Shown: positions 38,801 to 48,963 of the stretch, piece after piece
Layout of the letters: each line of letters starts with the position of its first letter
How positions within the stretch are numbered: the first letter of the stretch is position 1
Assembly: GCA_010279815.1 (NCBI GenBank)
Contig: QEOQ01000519.1
Location: 316,171 to 380,170, forward strand
Direction: 5' to 3'
Length of the DNA: 64,000 nucleotides
From: Brachionus plicatilis
Lineage: Eukaryota > Rotifera > Eurotatoria > Ploima > Brachionidae
Made by a program: the position numbers and the translations under genes
The notes under the pieces: generated by a model
The model's input: only the letters and a program-made list of their open reading frames with translations
Databases searched by the model: none
Told to the model about the DNA's origin: nothing

Positions 38801-41800
38801 AGACGATACGCGCTATTGATAGTAATGGCGCGCCTGTTCTCGCCTACAGGTTTTCTACCAATGTGACCCAAGTAGGTGATACGATTAGTCACGTGTCGAC
38901 GCCGACGTTGAACACGTATACGTCGATTTTTTCAATGATGCCCATAGACTACGCCAATTTGTTCACCGATCAATCGTACGCGTACTCCAGTCCGTACATA
39001 GTCTCGCTGTGCAACGACTTGACTCTAAGTCAAATTGAACAAGTGCGCACCACCATAGTCAACAGTTGGCTGAGCGTGCGTCAAGAGCTCAGAGAGTGCA
39101 ATTGTTTTAACATTTACACAGTGGCCGTGGACAAGTACACGGGCGCCAACAATCAGATAAACACCCAAGTGACGTATGTGGCCAAGGCGAGAGACTTGAT
39201 AATCGAAAGCGAGAGCAGTGACGTGAAGCCGAGCTATGCCCAAGTGTATTCGGCGTTGCTGGGCGCCGGATTCAGCCAGTGCGCGGGCAGGAGTAAACGA
39301 TCGTCGCTGCTGGACGTGGCCGTGGCCCAGTCGATTGTGCAGTCGGACATCCGACAATTAGAGGTCAAGGTCGAACAAAGCATGTACGCCATTCGGCCCG
39401 ACTGGCTCACTAACAAACGGTCCGTCCGCGTCAACGCCGTCTCCAGCTTGGACGCTGTCGACCTGGCCAGCAAACAGCCCATCACCAAGGTCTATCTACA
39501 AGCAAGCGTAGACAATCAAGTGTACGATTTTTACACACAAACAGACTTTGACACCACACGTCTCATTGACCAATTGATCTATCAAAACGAGAACACGTCA
39601 CTTCATCTCAAAATACTCAACTCGGATCAAATCTATTCGAAAAATTATTTTTTCACCTTTGTCTCAACTCATCGGATACAAGGCGATCACTACGCGTTGC
39701 TCCAGAACGCAACACGCCAAAAATTTTTGCACCACTATCCTCAATTTGGCAGCCAAGTGATCACAGTGAACACCACACGACAACAAGAGTACGTGGACAA
39801 GAGCAGACAAATATTGTACGGCCTAAATGTGCTAATAAGCATAAATGAGCAGCCGGTCGACAATGTGCTGTCCATGGACCGGAGCATATTCGACCAGATG
39901 ACCATTGAAGTGAACTCTGGTCTGGTGTACAAACTGAGCGTGCCCAGAGAGGACGCCTATCTCGAGCCATTGGACAAAGCGTTGGTATTGTTCAGCAACA
40001 TTAAGGTGGTGAGACGGGATTTGGAGCGCATGGAAAGCTTTATGCTGAAGACAATTGAGGAGTATGAGCCCGAGTTGGCCGGCCGCATTCACCTCCTGCT
40101 CGCCAGTCAACAAGAGTATGTGGACCAGAGTGGCAAAGCCTACTGGAAGCTGTTCGTGATCACAACACTTAAATCGGACAATTCGTTGGTGGACTTAAGG
40201 ATGCAGAGCTCCAATATAGTCGGCGAGTTCAAGGCCAAGCTTAACTTTTTGTCCGCCAACGGCAACGAGTACATCTTGGTGGACAGTGTGACTCAACTAA
40301 TGGACATGAAGAGAGGCTTTAGTGTGTACGTGCAGGGCAAGGTCAACGACATACACAGAAACGTGATACACCAGGCCATAGTGTACACATGGAACATCAC
40401 TGCCTACCAGACCAAAAACTATGTGGACTACTACGCTAGCAATTACGTGTTCACTTTTGTGACACAGCCGAGACTTGAGGTGGACGTGGCCGGCAATTTG
40501 CAGACCAGAATTGTCTACTTTATTTTGTCGAATGGACGGCAGGTTGATCAGGACGAGTTCGAGCTATTGCCCAAAGTAACTTGGTTGCAGGACTCGTTTG
40601 TCAAGTTCGACTTGCCCTATTCGTTGTCGAGTGGCAATGACGCCAGTGCCAAAGAGTATGACAGCTTGTACTATGCTGACTTTAACGGCTATGTTGATCC
40701 GAGCGATGAGAGCAAGATCAGCGAGCTTGTTTTGAACAAGTTCAGAGAGGTCTATTCGCAGATTGAGTTTATTTCGTTGACATTTACCATGAAAGAGAAG
40801 AGAATTGGTGAGCTAGGCAACAATGTGACTAGATTAATGTACTTTTTGGAAGATCAGGACGACAATGTCATTGATTCACATGAGTTTAGACCACCTACTA
40901 ATGAGATAAATGTAAGCAGTTATTTTAGTTTATTTGACAAAAAATACTACTTATGGAATGAGGAATTATGATGTTTTAACAAATTTATTCAAGTCGGTTT
41001 TAGATTAGATTATTATGCTGTTTAATATTAAAATTTAATCCAAGTAGTTTTTGTGGCGGCCACATGATCTTTTTGCCGTTCCAAGTAGTTTTTGTGGCGG
41101 CCACATGATCTTTTTGCCGTTCCAAGTAGTTTTTGTGGCGGCCACATGATCTTTTTGCCGTTCCAAGTAGTTTTTGTGGCGGCCACATGAATTTTTTGCC
41201 ATTCCAAGTAGTTTTTGTGGCGGCCACATGATCTTTTTGCCGTTCCAAGTAGTTTTTGTGGCGGCCACATGATCTTTTTGCCGTTCCAAGTAGTTTTTGT
41301 GGCGGCCACATGATCTTTTTGCCGTTCCAAGTAGTTTTTGTGGCGGCCACATGAACTTTTTGCCGTTCCAAGTAGTTTTTGTGGCGGCCACATGATCTTT
41401 TTGCCGTTCCAAGTAGTTTTTGTGGCGGCCACATGATCTTTTTGCCGTTCCAAGTAGTTTTTGTGGCGGCCACATGATCTTTTTGCCGTTCCAAGTAGTT
41501 TTTGTGGCGGCCACATGAACTTTTTGCCGTTCCAAGTAGTTTTTGTGGCGGCCACATGATCTTTTTGCCGTTCCAAGTAGTTTTTGTGGCGGCCACATGA
41601 TCTTTTTGCCGTTCCAAGTAGTTTTTGTGGCGGCCACATGATCTTTTTGCCGTTCCAAGTAGTTTTTGTGGCGGCCACATGAACTTTTTGCCGTTCCAAG
41701 TAGTTTTTGTGGCGGCCACATGATCTTTTTGCCGTTCCAAGTAGTTTTTGTGGCGGCCACATGATCTTTTTGCCGTTCCAAGTAGTTTTTGTGGCGGCCA

Positions 41801-44800
41801 CATGATCTTTTTGCCGTTCCAAGTAGTTTTTGTGGCGGCCACATGAACTTTTTGCCGTTCCAAGTAGTTTTTGTGGCGGCCACATGATCTTTTTGCCGTT
41901 CCAAGTAGTTTTTGTGGCGGCCACATGATCTTTTTGCCGTTCCAAGTAGTTTTTGTGGCGGCCACATGATCTTTTTGCCGTTCCAAGTAGTTTTTGTGGC
42001 GGCCACATGATCTTTTTGCCGTTCCAAGTAGTTTTTGTGGCGGCCACATGATCTTTTTGCCGTTCCAAGTAGTTTTTGTGGCGGCCACATGATCTTTTTG
42101 CCGTTCCAAGTAGTTTTTGTGGCGGCCACATGATCTTTTTGCCGTTCCAAGTAGTTTTTGTGGCGGCCACATGAATTTTTTGCCGTTCCAAGTAGTTTTT
42201 GTGGCGGCCACATGATCTTTTTGCCGTTCCAAGTAGTTTTTGTGGCGGCCACATGAATTTTTTGCCGTTCCAAGTAGTTTTTGTGGCGGCCACATGAACT
42301 TTTTGCCGTTCCAAGTAGTTTTTGTTTAGCAAAGAGAACTAATGCGTTAAAAATTAAATTTATTCTAGAATAATTAGCAGAAAGTGAATTTAATAATGTA
42401 TTTCAGAAAAAATTAAATGGTATAGTAAAAATGTATTTAGCTTGAATACGATTTTTTATTTAAAAAAAAAGTTTTCTCAATAAAATAAATATCTCTAAAA
42501 ATAGTTTCAGATAATAAATGAAAATAAAAAGATTTAGCTTTTTAATATTTATTTAACTCTAGATTGCTTATTTTTCTTACCGTTTAAGTCCGGAATGAGT
42601 AAAAACCTTTTTTAATGCAATCTTATTAGACTCTAGAAATTAAATTAAATTTGTAAAAAAATAATTGAAGTTTTACATTTAAATTAGCCTAAAAGCTGAA
42701 GCAAATTTTCCTTTTCAATTGTTTAACCAAAAATTTTTCCAAAACTTTACACCTAAATTAAATGTAAAAATTAGATTTTTTTACATAGAAAATAACTTTT
42801 ATAAATAAAATTTAAAATTTTAAATAATTTAAAAAAAAATCATTTTTTTTAAGATTTAAAAATATTTTAATGCATTATCGCCTTAATCAATTTAAAAAAA
42901 AAAAATATATCAATTATTGTGAAATTGGAAAAACAGGAAAATTTATTTGATTAATTTATAAAACTGGAAAAAAAATCGACTTTGGAATATCGGAACTTCG
43001 AGTCAACAAGATTAACACAATTTAATATTTTAAAATACTTTAAGAATTTTCTAGTCATGTCATTAATCTTGAAAAAAAATTGAAAAGTTTTTAGACTTTC
43101 AAAAATAAAAAATAAAATCTTTTGACTTTTGAAAAAAAAAAGTCCAGACTTGTGACTTTTAGACAACTCTGGATAAAATAAAAAAAATCCAAAAAAAAAA
43201 GTTTAAATTTTTTCACAATTTTATTGAATATTTTTTGACAAGAATAATTCCTCCAAAAAACAAACCATTAAAAAAAAAAATTTAATAATTATTTTTTATC
43301 TTAACAGAAAGAGCTAATAAGCCACAAATTCTCAGTGTACGAGCACAGCTCACAAGCTGTTGACGAATTCTTTGTGGCCTACATCAAAGGATGGTACGAA
43401 AACACCGATTTACAAATAACCGATTTGATTTCCTTGTTCTTCAATTCAGAAGGTAATCAAATAATAAAATTAAAAAAAAAAAAAAAAAAACTTAAATTTA
43501 ATTTCAATTTTTTTCCAGTTTTGAACTCAACTAAGCTGAATGGTGAAATTGTGATGATGGAACAATTTCTAAATTCCCACGAAGTGCCATTCTCAAAGAT
43601 CTACTTGCGAATCAGCGGTTTTACCAGCGTTGAAACAGTCAAGACCATCGGCCGCAGAATGTCCAACTCAAGAATCATCATGGCAAAATCTGGCTCATCA
43701 AACACCACATCGGACACTCTAGCAAACGACAATCTTTTGTACAAAGTAAGAACTGTCTTCTTCGAAGAAGCGCTGCCAACTTATTCCAAGCAAGTCTTGA
43801 ACATAATCAAGCGAGCCTGGTTGTCCAAGATAGACCAGCGTCAATTTGACTCTCAAAATGGCCTGAGAGTGTCTGTGTCCATTGTAAATGTGGCCCACTA
43901 CATAAACAACTTACAAAGTGAAGTATTAGGCTTCAGCTACACTGTGTCCGTAAATGGCCAGGACCCAGAATCCATACCGATAGCAGAGCCGACCTATGAC
44001 GCATTCAAAAAAGAGACACAATCTGAACCAGGCGTCCATTTAGTCTTTAGTCCTTACAACGCCTATGAAATTGACCGAGTCTACATTGTCACTGAGCTTA
44101 GTGACACTGAGCTCAACAAAGTGCTAAACTCTGTTCTGGCTGAGTCATGGAACGCGATGAACACCCATGTCAAATATGTGGCTAAAAATAGAATTACTGA
44201 CATAAAGATAATTAAAGATGGTCTAATTACCAAAGAAAACAAGAGGCTGCTACGCGTCTCTTTAACCTACTTGGTAGATGGCAATGTACCCAACCCGATC
44301 AAGTTTACCAAGCCGACTGTATCAGACTTGATTCCACTATTGGCCAAGTCAGCGGTTATGGTCTATGATGACATGGCACTTTTGCCACACAACATTGTCA
44401 TATCTAACTATAACGAGTCCTTGAATGACAGACTCGAGTCGGCCATTGTACAAGCTTATTGTGAAGAAAACCCAGATGTCAACTCGGATGTGTTTTATGT
44501 AGAAGTAGACAGAGAAAATAGCAAGCGATCAGTTGACTTGGACAGTGAGGCCCGTGTTGGATACAGTGTTGGCATAAGTGACCAAAGGTTCGATGTGACA
44601 GACATTCGAACACCAAGTGCAGAGAGTTTACAAAGAGCCATTAGGGCTCAAGTGCCTGATGTTGTTTTTGATCAAGAATCAGGAGAGCATTTTAAAAAAA
44701 GCAAAGAGAGCGCCATTTTGACGGTAAAATTTTTTTCCAATTAAATTTTTGTTTTTTCAAAAAGAGTTTATTTTATTTTTAATTTAGAATAATGTGGCCA

Positions 44801-44946
44801 TAATTGCTGGCTCTGTTGTCGGAGCGATTTGTGTTGTTGCTCTTTTGGGCGTTGTTATAGCAGCTTTAGTCAAACGAAATGTCACCAGGTATAGACCTAG
44901 GTCCTCGACAACCACGACACAATACGCCTATGAAAATAGACATTAG
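15941..44946 (+). CDS. Giant dual-DSL, about 124-EGF, lectin-domain type I membrane protein
   Basis: Type I surface protein of about 6,520 residues with a Notch-ligand-type N-terminus. Exons: 15941-16215, 16285-16423, 16475-16653, 16702-16901, 17268-17342, 17393-17507, 17565-18113, 18176-19223, 19295-gap, 19566-19876, 19938-20525, 20582-20831, 20901-21090, 21141-21637, 21699-22168, 23344-23524, 23582-23698, 23750-24572, 24637-25109, 25161-25244, 25299-25390, 25450-25582, 25643-25808, 25874-26277, 26330-28061, 28117-28243, 29113-29944, 30012-30127, 31163-31452, 31504-31691, 31752-32581, 32869-33142, 33200-34471, 36093-40911, 43308-43452, 43519-44723, 44788-44946. All junctions are GT/AG and every phase closes; only exon 9's end is lost in the N gap. 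Order: signal peptide 1-19, MNNL about 40-190, DSL C207-C250, two EGF, DSL C338-C381, about 122 EGF, C-type-lectin fold, unrecognised alpha/beta region, membrane span, 24-residue tail. The start at 15941 was preferred over an upstream in-frame start at 15884 because [16 protein letters not shown] is a proper signal peptide. There are no LNR or ankyrin repeats, so it is not Notch. Notch-ligand function is inference. Confidence 0.87.
19511..19537. other. Assembly gap of 27 N inside the giant gene
   Basis: Falls at the 3' end of exon 9, just after ...ACDS. By phase and the module pattern, two coding bases and a GT donor are missing before the intron that ends at 19565. True gap size is unknown. 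Confidence 0.95.
22169..23343 (+). other. 1.2-kb intron of the giant gene
   Basis: Bounded by GT at 22169 and AG at 23342-23343 in phase 1. AT-rich with no gene. A weakly tRNA-like word near 23018 (TAGCTCAGCTGTAAAGTACC) is considered under rejected items. Confidence 0.75.
28244..29112 (+). other. 869-bp intron of the giant gene
   Basis: Phase 1, GT...AG. It contains a single CTACAATTGTAG palindrome near 28985, the same word that forms clusters in two later introns. Nothing else recognised. Confidence 0.75.
30128..31162 (+). other. 1-kb intron of the giant gene
   Basis: Phase 1, GT...AG, very AT-rich. No repeat or frame of note. Confidence 0.75.
32604..32815. repeat. CTACAATTGTAG palindromic satellite in an intron
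   Basis: Irregular tandem array of TTCTACAATTCTACAATTG-type words, including four exact CTACAATTGTAG 12-bp palindromes and GTAGCTACAATT links. It fills most of the 287-bp intron between the exons at 31752-32581 and 32869-33142. Confidence 0.85.
35341..35990. mobile_element. Intronic TIR element enclosing a palindrome satellite
   Basis: The left arm TGTTTGAGTGAAAATAAACA ... AATAGAATGTTTTCTTT (35341-35399) is matched in inverse on the right (35930-35988); the inner 31 bp (about 35368-35398) are perfect or nearly so. The middle holds the 28-bp satellite at 35716-35868. No coding frame. No clear target duplication. Confidence 0.65.
35716..35868. repeat. 28-bp CTACAATTGTAG satellite
   Basis: About five copies of a 28-bp unit, CAATTCTACAATTGTAGATA plus CAATTTTT, with small variants. 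The unit core is the same 12-bp palindrome as at 32604-32815. Confidence 0.85.
38356..38760 (+). other. C-type-lectin-like domain of the giant protein
   Basis: [20 protein letters not shown], then [47 protein letters not shown] and finally YSVLCKRD. The outer fold landmarks (WIGA, W-x-P-G-x-P, the last Cys) are present. The inner Cys pair and the EPN/QPD and WND calcium/sugar motifs are missing, so it is probably a protein-binding fold and not a sugar-binding lectin. Confidence 0.8.
41040..42328. repeat. 41-bp minisatellite, about 31.5 copies
   Basis: Unit CCAAGTAGTTTTTGTGGCGG followed by CCACATGATCTTTTTGCCGTT. Copies are almost identical; the main variable site is ATGATC versus ATGAAC or ATGAAT. 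In copies 1-20 the variant sits at every fourth copy (4, 8, 12, 16, 20), a 164-bp higher-order unit. Copies 28, 30 and 31 also carry it. The array is GC-richer than the AT-rich intron around it. Confidence 0.97.
43080..43175. repeat. AAGTC/GACTT-rich dispersed repeat
   Basis: Ends with GACTTGTGACTTTTAGACAA CTCTG. Closely similar text occurs at 60143-60246, and in inverse at about 45270-45345; a shorter relative is at 63225-63285. This suggests a short dispersed family. Confidence 0.45.
44788..44946 (+). other. Transmembrane exon of the giant protein
   Basis: NN then [26 protein letters not shown] (one hydrophobic span of about 26 residues), a basic stop-transfer [10 protein letters not shown] and a tail [13 protein letters not shown]. 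The tail of about 24 residues is too short for a known signalling domain and has no obvious PDZ ligand; YAYENRH is its only Tyr-containing motif. A possible poly(A) signal (aataaa) is near 45157. Confidence 0.85.
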
Positions 44947-45356
44947 TTTAGTTTGAGAAGACAATTACAGATATTTTTTAATTCACGAGCTTATTTTCAA
45001 TTTTTTTTTAAATGCATATTATTATTTTTGATTTGTTTAGCTTTAGCAAAATTATTTAGATCTATTAACTTTTAAGATTTCGAATTGGGATCGTTTAAAT
45101 TCTTTAATTTTCTTTAACTTTTAAAGTTTTTTTTACTTAAATTTCAAAGTAATTTTAAATAAAATTATTAAACAAAATTTTTACATTCTTTTTTTTTATT
45201 TAATCCTCTATCGTTTAAAAAACGAAATCTGTCATGATTTGAAAAAAGAATGCCGGGTGCAAATCACAAAAATGTGACTTCTTATCAAAGTTGTTTAAAA
45301 GTCATAAAGTCACAGTCAAGTCAAGTCTTTTGAAATTTTTGTTCAAAAAAAAGTCT

Positions 45357-45480
45357 TCGGCCGTCCTATGTAATAATTAAGGTGGCCAAATAAATTTTTT
45401 GCCGTCCTATGTAATTAATAAGGTGGACACGTGAATTTTTTGCCGTTCCATCTAGTTATTAAGGCGGCCATTTTTATTTC
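45357..45480. repeat. Diverged copies of the 41-bp minisatellite
   Basis: Two to three old units: CGGCCGTCCTATGTAATAAT ... AAGGTGGCCAAATAAATTTT, TTGCCGTCCTATGTAA ... GGACACGTGAATTTTTTGCC, GTTCCATCTAG ... AAGGCGGCC. Period and word order match the intronic array 3 kb away, in the same orientation, with heavy divergence. Confidence 0.75.
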
Positions 45481-46655
45481 AAAGTCTTTGAAATGACTTT
45501 TCTCAGAAAAAAAAATTTAAAGTCAAGTCAAAATACTTGACTTTGAAAAGACTTTAAATGACTTTTTTTCTTGACTTTTGCTCAAGTCTGCTTCTTATGA
45601 TAATATTGACACATTCAAGTTTTTTAAGGTTAATCAACAGACTTCTGTCTATAAAGAAAGATAGACATTTCATTTTTAAAAAAAAAATTAAATTAATTTA
45701 AATTTTAAAAGTGTTAATTAAAATCCAAAAGAGGGTTTTTTCGATCCTTATTGATACTTCCTTTGCTCTTTGCTCAATAAATTTAATTTTAGACAATTTT
45801 TAATACAAATGATAATTATTTTGAAAATTTAATGAAAACAACTAATTAACCTAATACTAAATATGATTCAGATGAAGACTCTGATAATGAAGAAATTGAA
45901 GAAACTAACATATACAGGACTTGGAAAAATGGAACAATATGGGTAAGATTGAAAGGTATTAAGATATAGAAGCTGATATATGCTAGTAGCGAGCCGTTTT
46001 TTTATAACAAATGTATTGAAACATGGATGGGCCTAGTTCAAAAAGGGTAGATGAGGTTTTATTTAAGTATAGTTATTTTTCGAATTGTATATGAAATAAG
46101 ATTATAAAAAATCAAATAAAAGTAGATAAATCAATACTAAAATAATACTTTATATGATGATTAAAATAAAACATTATAAACACTTTAATCATATGCTAGT
46201 AATTAGGCAATAATTTTTTAAATATTGATAATGTTTTATCTTTTAAGTGATTTAACCTTAATTCTTCGGTTTTTCGGTTTGTCATGGAATTAAATTTATA
46301 CATTCTTTAATTTTACTAAGCCTATCGTAAGAAAAAGGAACAATTAGAAAGTCATTTATATTTTTTGAACGCGATTGTGACCAGACATTTTCACTCAAAT
46401 AAGCCTCATTTTGCGTGTGAGTTTGAATGATAGATACTCAACTCTAGTGCATTTTTTTCTGCGTGACAAAATTTTTAAAAAAATTTTAAATTTTTCTTAA
46501 TGTCAAAATAAATAAAATAAAATTTTACATTTTGAACTATTTTTTAAGTTCGAATTTTTATTTAAATAGGTAAAGCTAGCAAAAACTGTTGGTTGAGAAC
46601 TTAATTTGACTGACTGACTTATTTTTGTGAATTAGTGGTAATTTACTAATTTTTG

Positions 46656-46851
46656 AAACTTATAAAAATTGTGGAGTTAAATTCAGAATCAAATAAAATT
46701 AAAAATTTCAGGCAAAATAATCAATAAATATTTTTATACAGTTTTTTAGGCTATTAAATCGAATTTTTTTATTTGACTTTTACTCTTAGAATTAAGGCTA
46801 ATTTTTAATTTTATTTGATTCTGAATTTAACTCCACAATTTTTTTAAGTTT
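46656..46851. mobile_element. Snap-back inverted repeat (MITE-like)
   Basis: A 44-bp arm (46664-46707, AAAAATTGTGGAGTTAAATT...) is repeated in perfect inverse at 46800-46843, with imperfect extension outward (AAACTTA). The loop is 92 bp and there is no coding potential. Identical arms mean a recent or conversion-maintained element. Confidence 0.75.
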
Positions 46852-47810
46852 ACTCCAGAAGAAATTCGAAATTATTCTAAGAATACAAGTAACCTTTTGC
46901 GCTTAATCTTAGTTTAGAGTCAGAAGCCAAGGTTTATTCTAAAAAAAAATAAAAATGTTTTATAACATAGCTTTGATGATATTAGTTCCATATAGAATAG
47001 ACCCAATATTTGAGATTATTCCAAGAGAAGTCACGAGTTTACGGTATCTTTTTTAGTCAATTAGAATTTTTTATTTAGTTGTTTAACAGCTAAAGTTTAC
47101 CTAATTTTTTACCCTGTTTCCTGTTTTTTGAATCCATCTGGTCAGTTTTGTGACCATAAAACTGGTTCACTCAATAAATATCTTGTCACATCAATTAAAT
47201 CTTGGTCATGTCCAAAAAATCCTGGTAGCGGTACTAATCTGATTGGTCATAAGATTGTTGACCAGTAAAGTAAGACCTATTTAGATAAAATTATTTAAAT
47301 TTTGGACTACTTTTTTTTATTTAATCTTTTTTTGAACCAGTCAATTAGTAGAAAAAAGGAAATTTTTAGAAAATAAAAATCAAGCTTTATGAATTGTTGT
47401 TATCTGATCTGTCAAGTAATCTATTCATTTGGCAATATTTGCAGTAAATATTAAAAATTTTGAGCGATTTACTGCTGTCTGGCAACTCAGATTACACTTT
47501 CAAACAAACTGAATTTAGATTATGTGATAATTCAATAATTTTTCCGACATGAACAATAAAATTTTTTTTTCCCAAAAAAAACTAGTTACATGGTACAAAT
47601 AAATTCTAATTGAAAGTAAAAAAAAAACAAACCATTCTGTTATCTTTTTATTTCTATGTTCAAACATGTAAAATACGATTATTTTAAAATATTATAAGGA
47701 ATATTTAAAGATTGGTTTGATCGGATCAATAACCAATCGTTTGTAAAATATCAGAGTAATAATTTAAATTCAAGTTTTTGTGTGAAATTAAAAAAATTTT
47801 TTTTCGGTTT

Positions 47811-48963
47811 TTACATTTCTTCATCTTCGCTTTCCAAGGCCTCCTAAAATTTTTAAATTTTTAAACCAACAATTTCACAAAAATCAAAACTCTTACTTTG
47901 GCATATTTTTCGGCTTCTTCAAATACTGGTCTTGGAACCAGTTGAAATTTATTGTCAGAAACTTTTCCAACCCAACCCATTTCTAGCTCAAAATGCTTAT
48001 CTTTAATCTCATCGTGAACAGTGTATATCCTAAATTTAAAATTAAAGCCATCTTACAAATTTAAATACTTTTCACATACACTTTTGCCGCTTCTTTGACC
48101 AAATCTTGACATCTCATTTCCTTGAACTTGAAAAAAATTTATTTATTTTAGACAATATTTTTTCAAAGTGCAAACCTTCAATTTTTCCAATTCAGTTTTG
48201 GCATTTTGAGAAGCCTTTCCGGTCGCAACTCCAAAATACCCCTAAATTAATTATATTTAACTTAAAATTATAAAAAAAAAAAAATGTACATTGCAGATTC
48301 CAGAAGGTTCAATTGCATAAAGTTGAGGTTTATCGTTTTCATACGAAGCCAGAATAACTGATACACCAAAAGGTCTGATGGCACCATAAAGTGTATGAGC
48401 ATGCATGTACATTGAGAGTCTATCAGCCAAGTACTTAAGAAAAATAAAGAAAAAATTTACGAAAATCATTCGGTTTATTACTTTAAGAGGGATATTAGAG
48501 CCATAGTTGGATTTGTAATTGGTCGCTTCTTCCCGGGCGATGTTTACTAAATTTCTTGAATCTGCCAGCAAACCAGCTACAGTCTTTAAAATATAAAGAT
48601 AGGATAATTTTTTCTATTTTAGCTAATTTACCATTCCAATGTGTTGATCAATTATAAAAACTCGTTTGTTACTTCCAGGTTCGTGGAGTTTGGATGTAAC
48701 AATCTTTTCTACAGCCAAAACTACACCATCTTTGCAAACAACACCGATTGCTGATCTTAAAATAAAAATGCTTTCTATTTACTATTTTAAAATTTTTTAA
48801 AATTTTTACCCGCTTGCTTCAACCGCCTTGTTTGCGTACTCGACTTGGAAAATTCTGCCATCCGGAGAAAATTGAGCAGCTGACAAGTCATACTAAAAAA
48901 AAAAATTAGCTTTGTAAAATATTTAACTCTTGATTTTCTTACACCAGTGCCTATAGAACTCAT
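47811..48963 (-). CDS. PSMA3: Proteasome subunit alpha type-3
   Basis: Alpha ring subunit (alpha7) of the 20S proteasome; structural and gating, without catalytic activity. Nine exons on the minus strand: 48943-48963, 48810-48892, 48632-48755, 48482-48583, 48290-48433, 48176-48241, 48080-48126, 47897-48029, 47811-47843, giving 250 residues with all phases consistent. It begins [20 protein letters not shown] with the alpha signature [12 protein letters not shown], continues [20 protein letters not shown], and ends in an acidic tail (ALESEDEEM), all typical of PSMA3 (human 255). Introns are 45-77 bp. The exon 7 donor is taken at GT|GTATGT, the one that keeps VIYTVHDE in frame. Confidence 0.95.

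Larger units (their letters stand above)
40912..43307 (+). other. 2.4-kb intron with minisatellite
   Basis: Phase 0, GTAAGC...CAG, joining PPTNEIN to KELISHKFS. More than half is the 41-bp minisatellite. The rest is AT-rich, with an AAGTC-rich patch at about 43080-43175. The three long overlapping minus-strand frames are by-products of a 41-bp unit that is not a multiple of three, not genes. Confidence 0.85.
38761..44723 (+). other. Membrane-proximal alpha/beta region of the giant protein, family unknown
   Basis: About 1,160 residues in exons 34-36 with no Cys-rich modules. It seems to be built of diverged repeats with a recurring helix-strand pattern (for example [19 protein letters not shown] then [33 protein letters not shown] then TDIKIIKDG). 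Strong dibasic sites occur: GRSKRS near 39290, TNKRS near 39415 and NSKRS near 44520. It may be a chain of SEA-like or related ectodomain modules, but I cannot assign a family. Confidence 0.55.
44947..47810. other. Intergenic between the giant gene and PSMA3
   Basis: AT-rich, with repeat debris: diverged 41-bp units (45357-45480), AAGTC-rich DNA on both sides of them, and a snap-back inverted repeat (46656-46851). A short acidic frame near 45862-45969 (TKYDSDEDSDNEEIEETNIY) resembles transposase N-termini but is too short to call. Confidence 0.6.

Noticed and set aside
41000..42332. Three overlapping minus-strand frames of 412-434 codons with repeated [16 protein letters not shown] text
   Set aside because: They are translations of a 41-bp tandem repeat; a unit not divisible by three without stops keeps all three frames open. 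The array lies in an intron.
15941..44946. Interpretation of the EGF gene as Notch itself
   Set aside because: No LNR, heterodimerisation or ankyrin repeats; instead an MNNL/DSL head and a 24-residue cytoplasmic tail.
45862..45969. Acidic frame TKYDSDEDSDNEEIEE resembling a transposase N-terminus
   Set aside because: Only about 35 codons, no downstream transposase core; low-complexity acidic text is not diagnostic.
47100..47290. Words such as TTGACCAGTAAAGTAAG resembling the ends of the 9088-9626 element
   Set aside because: No matching opposite end could be found, so an element boundary is not supported.
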